A stretch of DNA of 29,618 bases from NCBI GenBank assembly GCA_018398765.1, contig JAHBMJ010003907.1, positions 133,622 to 163,239 of the forward strand, given 5' to 3'. Under the pieces are notes generated by a model. That model was not told where the DNA came from, ran no database searches, and was given only the letters and a program-made list of their open reading frames with translations. Position numbers and translations under genes: made by a program. The first letter of the stretch is position 1. Every line of letters begins with the position of its first letter. Shown here in pieces: positions 14,448 to 25,186 of the stretch. The DNA is from Chromera velia. Lineage: Eukaryota; Sar; Chromeraceae.

Positions 14448-17400
14448 TTACTTCGCATACATGACGCTCTTTTTCTGTTCGAGCTTCTCTCCCGGTTTGA
14501 CTTTCTGCTTGCTCGCAGGGTGGTTGCTGAGTTCATGCGGAACAATGTTGTTGGATTCCACCAGGCGCGCTCTGAGGTCGAAGTACAGGTGTTGGTCCTC
14601 CTCTGTGACGAAGGAAATCGCAACACCCTTCGCACCCGCTCGCCCGGTTCGTCCAATACGATGGGTGTACTGCTCAATCTCTTTCGGCATGTCAAAATTG
14701 ATCACCAGCCGCACGCCGGGAACGTCGATTCCTCGGCCTGCAAGCAGAGAGGGGAAGAGGACAGGAGAGGAGAGGAGAACAGGAACAGAAGATCCGTTTG
14801 CGTGATTCATTCAGGAGAGTCTGACGATCTTAAGAGAGGGAACACATACAAAGTAGTGCACCGCCCCCCCCCCCCCCCCCCNCCCCCCCCACATACACAA
14901 AAATGAATGGAGAGAGACGGGAGGGAGGACAGGGGCACACTCGACTTGACCGAGGGGAAAGGAAAGAAAGGAGACGGACGGGAGGAAAGAGCGAGGATGG
15001 GAGATCGAATGAATGGACAGCACCACAACTTGAAGGAGTGCAGAGAGCGAATGAATGGATCAGATAGATATTTGAAGGAGGCTTTCATCAGACGAGTGCG
15101 TGGGGGGCAGTTGTTTGAGAGAAAAGAAAAGAACACACAGGCAGGCAGATGTGATGAGGGCAAGCAAAGCCAGCTTGAAAAAAGACAATGAACCAGGACG
15201 GCCGGGAAAAGGAAGCTTGAGGACGATTGATGCTTGGGTCGAAAGAAGAACCACAGGCAGGGGTGGTGCATGGATGGATGTGCAACCAACAAAAGAAGAA
15301 TCACAGGCAGGGGTGGTGCATGGATGGATGTACAACCAACAAAAGAACCAACCATGCCATGCTGCAGAGATTTGTCTGTGTTCCTATCCTCACACAACTC
15401 TTTCTGGACTTCCACATGATTCTCACTGACGCACGCACGCATGCATGCCCTGACCTGCAACATCTGTGGCGATGAGGGTCGTGTAAGTGCCGTCCTTGAA
15501 GCCTTGCAGTGCGCTCTGTCTCTGGTCCTGTGCCTTCGACCCGTGCAGCGTCACGCAGCTGTAGTTCATTTTCTCCAGAGACTTCTGCAGAACGTCGGCC
15601 ACCTTCTTCTGGTTGACGAACACCATGATGGGCCCCTCCTCTGAGTCCAGAAGCTCCTGGAGACGCTGCAAGCAATCAAGTGATCCACACACACAGGGAC
15701 ACATACACACACGCAGACCGACAGACAGAAAGCAATGGAAAGAGAAAGAGAGAACGGAGGGAAGAATCGTTTCATGGGTCGGCGGCCTGAGGGGAGGAGG
15801 GAACGGCGGGCACTTAACCGAAGCTTGGGGGCCTTCGATGCAACAAAAAAACCAAAACGATCAAAAGCAAAAAAAGGGGGGTCGAACAGTTGTCACAATT
15901 AAGGTCGAACAAGAAGGTTACTCTACGAAGAGCAGACGATTAAACAAAGACCACACTCACTCGTTTTTCCCAGAAAAACTGAAACATTCCAAAAACCACC
16001 ACTCCCCTCTCACACGCACATGCCCAGAACACCATATAGACCAACCGTTTTCTTTCTGCCCTCGGGCATGAACTCGAGTCTCTGCTCGATCGCCCTCTTG
16101 CCGGCACCCGGGTCTCCGATAGAGATGTACGCGGGACTTCGGAGATATTTTCTGCAATGCAACGAGAGGGAGACAGACGGAGATATTTTTTGCAATGAAT
16201 GCAAAGAAGCAGGCGGGGACGGAGGGAGAAAGACGTCTGTGCCGAGCTAGACCGAGCTAGACCGAGACAGACAGACAGACAGACAGACGAATGCATGGAT
16301 GGATGGAAATATCGGTCGGTCAAACGGAAGAGCTAGAAAGCAGCCCTCCCTCATTCACTATACGTACGGCAGTCAGTGAGATACTGTCGCTCTCCGGTTT
16401 CCGGTTTCGGTGTCCTCTTCCCTTCTCCCCTCTTCCCATTTCATTCAGCGAAAAATGACATGTAGGCGAGAATACGAAAGACATTCTGGACTGACGCACC
16501 GACCGACCGACCTTGCAATTTTCTCGACAGCCGGCGGCATAGTTGCTGAGAACATCGATGTGATTCTGTACTGTCTGTGTCCTGCCTTGGCCTCGAGCTC
16601 CTGCCTCAAGGCCTCCTCCTCGTCCTCGCTCTTCATGTTCGTGTTCGGAATCTGGTCAAGGATCCAGGTCACGATATCCTCAAAACCCATATCAATCATC
16701 CTGCACCCACTCACACACACACGTGCGCGCGCGCGCGAACGCCACCGATATATACGCTCACTTGTTGCGAAGACCTAACATAGGTTTCTAGACCTGCATG
16801 GAATATTAAAGAAGTTCGGCCTCATGCAGAATAAAGGAAGGAGACAAGACTTCGTCCTTACACAAGCGTTTGTCTCTCTGTCTCTCTGTCTGTCTGTTTG
16901 TCTTTCTGTCTGTCTGTCTCTCTGTCTGTCTCGCTGTGTCTCTGTCTGTCTGTCTGTCTCTCTGCCGTTGCTTTCTTTCTTTTTGTCTATTGTGTTCATG
17001 AAGAAAAAGAGGGAGAAGAATCAACGTAGTGTCTGTCTTTCTGTTGTCTGTCTGTCTGTCTGTCTGTCTGTCGCTGCATGTGCCCAGTTGATCTTTCTTT
17101 CTTTCTTTCTTTCTTTCTCTGGCCGGCCCGGCGAAAAGCTCCTCCCTCCTTCCTACAGCAGAGCAGGAAAAAAGAAGTCAAAAGGATCCCAAAAAAAAAG
17201 GCCCACCGCCAAAAACGAAAGGAGAAGCCCATTCATTCAACTCATCCGATCACAAATGGAGAAACACAGAAAGAAAAGAAGAATGTAGATTGAACAGAGA
17301 ATGATGAGTACGGAATGAACGAAAGAGAACGAACAAAACAAACAAACAAAGCATAAAAGAAAGAAAAAGAAAAACAGAAAAACAGACCAACCGGTCCGCT

Positions 17401-19292
17401 TCATCCATGACCACATAATTGCACTGGTTCAGGACCGTGTAAGCCTTCTCGAGGCAATCCTTGATTCTGCCCGGAGTCCCCACCACAATCTCCACCCTGC
17501 GTCGTTTGGCAAAGCAGGCAGGCAGGAACACAGGCAGGCAGGCAGGCAGGCAGGCAGGAACACAGGCAGGCAGGCAGGCAGGAACACAGGCAGGCAGGCA
17601 GGCAAGAATACAGGCAGGTAAGAAGACATAGATAGCAACATACGAGCGAAGTGTACAGACAGCACAAATCAACAAATCCACATGCAGCCTTGATTGAATT
17701 TGGCAACAATTAAGCTGCAGACTTGAAAGAAATTCTGCCGTGAAGGGAAGAAGGCAGGCAGGCAGATCATTCACTACACCACACGGCCGATGAATGGGGT
17801 GATGAAAGGAGGGAGACACAACTGCCAAGCTAGAGGGTTGGAAGGAAAGAACCAAGGAAGGAAGGAAGAGTCAGACTGTACTACATCAGGTCAGATGGGA
17901 GCAAAACAAGGAGACCTTCGGCTCACCTCTCTCTCTCCATTTCTTTTCTCACCGGGCAGGTATCCCGCCTAGCCCACCCACCCTCCCACCCACCAACACA
18001 CCAACCCATCCACCCACCCACCGACCGACCGACCGACCGACCCTTGTCTGAGAGAGAACGCCTGCACCTCCGCACTCGTGCCTCCGATAATGCACACAGT
18101 CCGGATCTTGGTGTTTGCTGCAAACTTCTTCGTCTCCTCCTCAATCTGCATTCATTCGTGCAGTCATTGCCGTAACATGCAGAGGGAGAGAGAAGATTAG
18201 CTGGGGAGAGAGACTGCAGTACTTTGACGGGGAGTTAGGATTGGGGGATAGAGGAGGATCAGCTTTTTTCCTTCCAGACACAAACGCAGAAAGCAAAGCA
18301 AAACGGAGAGGCCAGCGATCTTTTCCAACACGCACGCACGCACACACACAAGAGAGAGGGGGACGGGGGGGATTCGGAAAGCGCGCAACAGAGAGATTAA
18401 TGGAAAAGGAGACAGCTAGAAGGACCCACAGCCCCATGCACAGACAAACCTGTTCTGCAAGCTCTCGAGTGGGTGCGAGGACGAGGCTGTAGGGCCCGTC
18501 CGAACTGGTCTGGTCGTTCAGGAGGGGGAGCTTCATCACATAGGTCAACATCGGCAGCACAAACGCTGCAGTCTTGCCGGATCTGCAAGCATATTTTTAT
18601 TAATTATATGCATGTATTCGATTTATTCATTCATACACAACAAACAGGGAGGAAGGGAGGGAGGGGGATTTTGGTCAGGGTGTGCGTCACACGACTTCGC
18701 GAGACCAGAAAAGAAAAATGTGCAGAAAGGGAGGGTAAGACGCGAAGCACTTGCCTCCAGAAGCATTCTCGTGATCCATCCAGGCTTTCTTTTTTTCTTT
18801 CTCTCTCTCTCTCTCTCTCTTTGGCGTCTCTGTCTGTCGCTTTCCCATTGACTGATTGATTGATTGATTGATTGACTGATTGATTGATTGACTTTCGGAA
18901 TTCCGTTTTGTCACTTCTGCATGCACGCACATGTGTACGCCTCCCCAGCCGGGGCTCTCTCTTCGTGTGTCCCTCCCGTGAAGCTCTCTCTCTGTCAGAT
19001 TGACCTGCGGCTTCCATTTTTGAATGCGAAAACAGAAAAGAGAAGACAGGTGTCTGTCTGAGTGAACGAAGGAGAAGCACTTCCCCCTCGCAGGCAACGA
19101 ACGAAGCAGAACAAAAGAAAAACACAGCACTGACAGACTAACGGACTGACAGACTGACCCCGTCTCTGCAATTCCGATCAAATCTCTGAACTGGCACCCG
19201 ATCGGGATCGCCTGCATCTGAATCGGCGTCGGCTTCTCATACCCTGCCTGCACAATTAAACACATCAATGTATGCACACATGCGGAAAGAAA

Positions 19293-19334
<42 letters not shown>

Positions 19335-20998
19335 CATGCACACATGCACGCACACACACGCTTACGCACACAGACACAGACACACACACACACACACACA
19401 CACGCACGCACGCACGTACACGCACACACAGGGACGAAGACACAATATACATGCATACATGCTGACGCAACGGAGGGGGAAAGTGTGCAAAGGTATCTCT
19501 CTCTCAAAGGATGGAAAGAAATCATCAGAACAATCCGAAACGTACGCAGCAAAAGCAGCAAATACAAATCAAAGCAAACAAAAGAAAAAGAGGGACAAGA
19601 GGAGAAAACATCCCCCCCCTGCCCGCTTTTCCCCTATCTCCTCGCAAGCGTTTTTTGAAACTCAGTCCCGTGTAAAAAGAACCCAAAGAAAGTCTGCCCC
19701 TCTACTCCCTCCAACCAAAAGGAAGGACAGCACGCCAAGCCAGTCACCAACCAACCCACTCGATCGATCGATCACAGACCGACCTTATCGACAGCCTTCA
19801 AGAGTTCCGCGTTCAGGGGCGATTCCTTCCATGAGCGCATCGGCAGAGGAATTTTGGAGGAGGAGCCCTTGATATAAATCTGGAAATCCTCTCTGCATGC
19901 AGTTATTCATTCATTCATTTATCGTTCCTTCAGTTCTCTTCGTTCTGAACTGCATTCACTCATGGGTTCAGGTTGTAGATTCAGACTCCGCTCTTTGATT
20001 CCTCTGATCAGAAAATCCAAACAGACAGTGACAGCCAGGCAGGAAGACGGTCCAAAGCAAAAACAATCACAAGAAGATCCCCCCGCCAATGCAAAGTTCC
20101 CCCCCCCCCTTCCGGGGTGTCTACTTCACTCACTCCTAGAGCCCATGTTTCCACCCACCCTCTCCCCTTCCTTCCTTCCTTTTCTTTACAAAAGAAGACC
20201 CAGGCCTCCCGTACTGTTCGTTTTGCAGAACAAGACAGAAAAGTCAGTTGTCATCGCGCGCACGCACACACAGAGGAGGTGCAAAGAAGAGACGATCTAA
20301 ACGAACGAACACACACACACACAGAAGGATGCATGGACACTTCTTTCAACAACACTGCGAGAGACCCTGGCAGGCCGACGGACTGACCGAAAGATTTTCC
20401 AGTCTCTCTCGGTCATGTCTCCTGGTGCCTTCTCGGTCCAGTGGACTCCGCCATCCTCAGCCTGCAAACAAAATTTTAAAAAACAAACAAACAAACAAAG
20501 CAGCCGTACAAACACACGCAACCCTCCCGCCAACTCCACCCCACACATACACATACACAGTTGCAGACATGTGGCGGCTTCTCTTCTTTGAACACGAGCA
20601 GCCGTACAAACATAACATTTGGCCAACCAACCAAGATGTGCACGCACGCGTTCTTCTCTCTGCTGTTTGCGTGTATTTTTGCGTTGAGATATTGGTGAAT
20701 GCGGATCTGTGAGTCTCTCTCTCTCCTCTCTCTCTCATGAGCGGGTGTGCAAATGGACGTATTCGTGTATTTATACCTCCATTGACTCACGTTTGCGTCC
20801 CTGACTCTCTTGTCTGCAGCCTCCTGTTGCTTCTCAATCTCCTCGAGCATCTCCGTGTCCCCCTCTCTCTCGACTCGGCGTTTCACGAGGGTGTCGTAGA
20901 AGGCGTTCTGCTTCCGCTGCTCTCGAATATCGATTCCTGCTCTGTAGCCGCGTCCGAACAAAAGCTGGGGCTCAACCTGCAATGAAAGAAACATTGAA

Positions 20999-21035
<37 letters not shown>

Positions 21036-22589
21036 ATCGAAAAGCTTCACCAGGATAGTATGCAGGGTCTCTTCTCTTTTTCTTCTGTTGTTCCTTCATT
21101 TATTCATGCTTATGCCCTTCCCTGCATGCAGCCGTTCGTTTATTCGACGCATTTTTCTTTCCCTGCTTTCCTTTTGTTGCCACTCTCTTCTTCTTTCTCA
21201 CGCATCAACAGGTCCAAAGTTTGAACAAAAAAGAGCCCCGACCACAAAAACCAAAGACGAAGAATTGATCATCACTGCCCGCATCCCAGACCTCCTACCT
21301 CCCTGCCTCCCCACCCACCCACCTTTGTCTGGTACAGAGGGTTCATGTCCCCTCTCGATGTGTCCTCCGATGCATCCCAGTCGAATGTGAAGACTGTCTT
21401 GAACTTCTCGGAAGGCTTGATCACCTTCTTCTTCTTCTCCTTCATGCCGAGGTAGTGAGACCGAATCTGCTGGAGTTCTTGGGGGGCGTGTACACCCTGC
21501 AGCCAAGCAAGGGGCCCGCCCGGTCGATTACGGCGTGATGTTCAAATTTATCTTCGTCATCTCATGCAGAGACAACAAGCAAGACCCGAGTCAGGCATTT
21601 GGGAGGTCCATGGACAGATAGATAGATAGATAGATAGATGCACTATCTGTCAGACTCTATGTCGAAGGAGGAGCACAGGGACCAGCAGGCAGCAACAGAG
21701 AGAGAACGCGACGGAACGGAACGGGACGCAGGCACAGACAGAGAGGCAAGCAGGCTCGCGAGGCTGTTCTTCATCTATATTTATGAATTCCGCAGAAAGC
21801 AAGAAAGAAAGAAAGAACAAATAGGGGACGAAGGTGATTCCCCGAGGACAAAAAAGAGAAAAAAGAAAGAAGGAAGAAAGATTTCTGTCTGACGCACGCA
21901 CGAACTAACGAACCTGGTCCTGTTGGTCTCGGGGAACTTTGAGGAGGTGGAGGGAGGCGAGGGATGAGTCCTCTTTCTGTTCTGTCCAGTTCTTTTGTCT
22001 CTGTCTCTCCATCTCCTCCTCCCTTCTCTTCTGCTCCTCTTCCCTCTGGCGCCGCTCTGCACACAATCAGTGAGACAATGAATGATGGACGTATTCATGA
22101 TGACTGAGTGGATGAACGAAAAAAAAGGGACTCAGCGGAAAAGAAATCGTGTCAACTGACAGTCAATGAAGGGCACGGAGGGAGGGTTCAGATGCATGCA
22201 TGAATACTGTCTGCTGAGATGTACATCTGGGTCCTTGAGTGTCTGTGCATGGGTGTTTGCGTGTGTGTATGTGTACGTATGTATCTATGTATGTGTGTGT
22301 GTAAGTGCGTGTGTGTGTGGGTGTTTGCGTGTGTGTATGTGCACGTATGTATCTATGTATGTATGTGTGTGTGTATGTAAGTGCGTGTGGGTCTATCGTC
22401 TCTTTTTTCTCAATGGGATCTCCCCCCTCCCCCCCGCCTTCGCCCCCCTCCTCGTCTCTCGTGTGCCGACTTACTGATCTACTTACTGACTGACCCCTTT
22501 CCTTCTCCGCGTTTCTGGCCAGCCGTTCCTTCTCTCTCCGAATCTCCTGCGCACACACGCATACACGCACACGCACACGCACACGCACA

Positions 22590-22644
<55 letters not shown>

Positions 22645-24288
22645 AGAGAGAGAGAGAGGATGAGTGAACGTACGCACAAACACCAAATCCTTCGTGCCGC
22701 TTTTGAATACACAGACAGAAGGTTGCTGCTGGAAGGAAGGAAGGAAGGAAAGAAGGAAGGAAGGAAGGAAGGAAGGAAGAGCGGAAGAGCGACCCTCCCT
22801 CTCAGTCTCCCCCCCAATCTGCACTCGTGTCGATGGATCTTTACGACGACGACAGGTTTCCTTCCTTCCTTCCTTTGTTCAATTAATTCTTAATTGCTGC
22901 AGGTATCCTTCCCGATGAACTGATTTGACTCCAAGGAATAACTTTCCTATAACGACACTCCAACGTATTGCCTTCTTTTGAGCTCTACATCTGGCTCAGT
23001 GTCCGCGAGCGGGTTGAATCACCAACGGAAAAAACGGACTCTCACTCACTCACTCATGCTCTCGCGCAAACGAAAAGTGCGACAAAACATCTACCAAGGA
23101 GCATTCAATGAGACATTAATGAGTCCGTTTGACTCCTGAGTGACTGACTGACACACTGACAGACTATATCACATACACAGAGTACATACATGTACATACA
23201 TACACAGAACTGCATGACAGACCTCTTGGGCAAGAAAGTCGCGTCGCGCCTTCTCGGCCGCCTCCTTCTTTTTCTTTTCTTCGGAAGCCTGCATGCATAC
23301 AGCCAGCAAGCACACATGCAGGAATGAAGAGGAAAGAAACAATCCATGCAGGCAGGCAGGCAGGCACTTCCCTCCCTCCTCCACGACTTTTTTTCTTCAC
23401 AATCTTTACTCGACCTGCATGCATGGGCCCTGGAATGAATCAACATTGATCAACTCAAACGCTGAGTCAAGAATTGATTTCTCTCCAGATTGTTTCGGTT
23501 TCAACTGAACGCGTAAACACAGACAAGTCGAAGAAAAAAGAAAGGACGGTATACTTCAATGCAGTAACACCCTTCAAGACTCCCCCCTCCTGAAAGAGCT
23601 AGGGGGTCGAACAAAATGAAACTAACACTGATTGATTGATAAACCGACGAGAAAAGACTCAGAAGAGAAGAGAAGAAAAGAGAAGAGAGAGTGAACACTT
23701 GGAGTCCTTCATTGGACTGCACGGGGGGGGTTCATGAAGTTCCAGTACCAACCTGTTCCTCCTTTTGCTTTTGTGCCATCTCCTCCCGCTGCTTCTTGCT
23801 CATGAAGGCAACCTGCAGAACTCTTACAGGAACAAAGAGGTCAGGAACCTTGTGCGACACAAGGCAGGTGAAAGCAGACAGGCAAAAGCACCGCGTGACA
23901 GCTTCACAGCGAAAGTTGCAGCCACAATAGAAGCAAATTGACACCCAAGCCAGCATCAGTCGACTTCCATGTATGTATGTATATACGTATACACATACAC
24001 ACGTTGGGTGAGACGGAGACAGACAGAATGGGGTGCAACTTTAGAGAGGACAAAAAGGCTGACGAATTGACGGAAGCAGCATGACAGGGAGGCGCACAAG
24101 AACAAAGAGGCAGCTAGTAGATCAAATAGAGCAAACGTAAGATGAAACGGAGAAGGGAACAGAAGGAAGTTCATTGAGGAAAGAGAGACTGAGCTCTGTC
24201 TGATCGACTGACTGACCCTGAAAGGCGCGTCCCCCGCCGCCTTGACTGAAGGGTCGATATTTCGTTTTTGTGGCAGCAGTCCCTTCAT
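14448..24288 (-). CDS. PRP28: PRP28/DDX23 spliceosomal DEAD-box RNA helicase
   Basis: U5 snRNP-associated ATP-dependent helicase that displaces U1 from the 5' splice site during spliceosome activation. Seventeen exons in transcript order: 24217-24288, 23753-23812, 23223-23288, 22495-22546, 21914-22056, 21323-21496, 20791-20976, 20388-20461, 19784-19892, 19159-19247, 18450-18582, 18042-18145, 17392-17496, 16512-16700, 16046-16151, 15455-15665, 14448-14737. All join in frame to 720 residues. Motifs: Q (GYEKPTPIQ, 314-322), I (AETGSGKT, Lys345), Ia (PTRELAE), TPGR (428-431), DEAD (452-455), SAT (507-509), ATDVAGRGID (620-629), HRIGRTGR (650-657). PRP28-type N-terminal signatures are present: [26 protein letters not shown] and DWKIFREDF. 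The ATG at 24288 follows an in-frame TAA. The RS-rich N-terminus known from human DDX23 is absent unless a further 5' exon exists. Confidence 0.95.
14864..14890. repeat. Poly-C run with an ambiguous base
   Basis: A homopolymer of about 27 C containing an N at 14882, in the last PRP28 intron. Its length is unreliable in this assembly. Confidence 0.9.
15252..15347. repeat. 50-bp-period tandem duplication in PRP28 intron
   Basis: A 46-bp unit at 15252-15297 recurs at 15302-15347 with one mismatch. Each copy holds GGGGTGGTGCATGGATGGAT. It lies in the last intron and has no coding potential in register with the helicase. Confidence 0.85.
16488..16511 (-). other. Donor-anchored GTNN array (PRP28 intron 14)
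   Basis: Six units (GTCG three times, GTGC, GTCA, GTCC) run from the donor after the VEKIA codons. Confidence 0.85.
16868..17119. repeat. (TCTG)n and (TTTC)n microsatellite cluster
   Basis: TCTG/TCTC mixtures at 16868-16966, TCTG again at 17036-17073, then a TTTC run at about 17093-17119. All lie in the PRP28 intron between exons 17392-17496 and 16512-16700. Confidence 0.9.
17514..17625. repeat. Higher-order (GGCA)n array near an acceptor
   Basis: GGCA/CAGG runs separated by regular GAACA or AGAATA spacers, so the array has two levels of periodicity. In transcript sense it is a CCTG-rich pyrimidine-leaning tract ending about 18 bp before the acceptor of exon 17392-17496. Confidence 0.9.
18010..18041 (-). 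other. Donor-anchored GTNN array (PRP28 intron 12)
   Basis: In transcript sense the intron starts with eight consecutive tetranucleotides: five GTCG then three GTGG. The first GT is the donor that keeps the frame (exon 18042-18145). Confidence 0.85.
18848..18892. repeat. (GATT)n microsatellite
   Basis: GATT run with GACT variants in the PRP28 intron that interrupts the P-loop. Confidence 0.9.
19127..19158 (-). other. Donor-anchored GTNN array (PRP28 intron 10)
   Basis: Eight consecutive units of form GTNN (GTCA, GTCT, GTCA, GTCC, GTTA, GTCT, GTCA, GTGC) begin exactly at the donor after the AETG codons of the P-loop. The units vary in sequence but keep GT every four bases, so this is not a plain microsatellite. 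Confidence 0.85.
19296..19435. repeat. Long (CA)n tract
   Basis: CA repeats with CG and TG variants in the PRP28 intron upstream of exon 19159-19247. Open frames on both strands here are artefacts of the repeat. Confidence 0.95.
21615..21639. repeat. (GATA)n microsatellite
   Basis: Six GATA-type units in the PRP28 intron between exons 21914-22056 and 21323-21496. Confidence 0.85.
21890..21913 (-). other. Donor-anchored GTNN array (PRP28 intron 5)
   Basis: Six units (GTTC, GTTA, GTTC, GTGC, GTGC, GTCA) run from the donor after the DQQDQ codons. The unit sequences differ while the GT phase is kept. Confidence 0.85.
22257..22391. repeat. (GT)n/(GTAT)n tract with internal duplication
   Basis: GT-rich tract in which a segment of roughly 60 bp (from GGGTGTTTGCGTGTGTGTAT through the GTATCTATGTAT part) occurs twice, at about 22250 and 22319, in a PRP28 intron. 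Confidence 0.85.
22552..22780. repeat. (CA)n-(GA)n and (GGAA)n microsatellites
   Basis: CA then GA runs at 22552-22658, with GGAA at about 22731-22780, in the PRP28 intron upstream of exon 22495-22546. Confidence 0.9.
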
Positions 24289-25186
24289 TTTCACTTTGCC
24301 CGAGGAGTGCAGTTAGAGATCTTCTCCACGTCGGACTTATTTAGTCTGAAATTCGTGTGACCGCAGTGCGTTCCAGAGAACTTCCCAGAGGAAAAGTAGA
24401 CGGAAGCTTGTGGCGTCTCTTTCCAAGGTGGGCAAGGAAATAAAGAAATTAAGGGACCCCTCAAACCCGCTGGCGCGTGCTCCCGGCCTCCAAATCTTCA
24501 GGTCTCGCAGCAACAGTGACTGACCGTGTTTCAGACAAGGAAAGTCAATCAATGCTGCCAGCTCTGACTATCCATCCTTTTAATTCCGAAAGCTTGCATG
24601 GGAGATTTATGGAACTTCTTCGCTTTTCCGGGCCCGTGCATGCAATTGACTTCTCGACGCACGATGACGCACGCACACCACAGAAATGCGAAGCCGAATA
24701 ATCGAATCGAACCTCGCAGTCTGACGTAAAAAACCCACCAGCGCAATTAAGAAAAGGCCTGTCCAAAATTGGCTGTCTTCTTCCAAAGTCTCTTAAGAAG
24801 AAGCATATCTTCTACATGAATGCAAATTTGCTGACGTGCATGCTCGTGCCTGTGCTGAAAGAAGCCGGCTCGAGAGGCCCATTGCTGGTGAACAACAGTT
24901 GAATTAAGGTAGCCGATTGGGGGTCCGATTTACTTTCGATTTTGTCTCGAATGAAAACTGGTCGACCGTCAGAAGCTGGGTGCTATTCCATCCCTTCAAA
25001 GAGACTCCAGGTGGAAAAGGTAAGCGCAAAAGGGGTGGAAGGGAGTGTGACGTTTCGAAGGATCATCTTCACATAGTTCTTTTTTTCTGTTGTGAGACTC
25101 GGAATATCTTCATTCATCCATTATTCCACTTTCTTTTGTTCGCGCAGAGAGGAGAGAAGAGGAGGCTCCATTGACAGCTTCCTTCG
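24289..25186. promoter_or_regulatory. Divergent spacer between PRP28 and the downstream gene
   Basis: The two start codons point away from each other across about 900 bp, so both promoters should lie here. I see no clear core element and no RNA gene. An open frame near 24917-25019 runs into a possible donor (see the 5' UTR intron) and does not connect in frame to the next gene. Confidence 0.4.
25020..25147 (+). other. Possible 5' UTR intron
   Basis: AAAAG followed by GTAAGC at 25020, and a pyrimidine-rich stretch ending CGCAG at 25147, would define a 128-bp intron just before the ATG at 25187. Both ends fit GT-AG rules, and the acceptor matches the YGCAG form used elsewhere in the window. 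A TGA between the acceptor and the ATG means it would be untranslated. Confidence 0.35.

Noticed and set aside
19265-19658. Long open frames of His-Thr or Cys-Val repeats on both strands
   Set aside because: They are translations of the CA/GT microsatellite inside a PRP28 intron and have no other coding signal.
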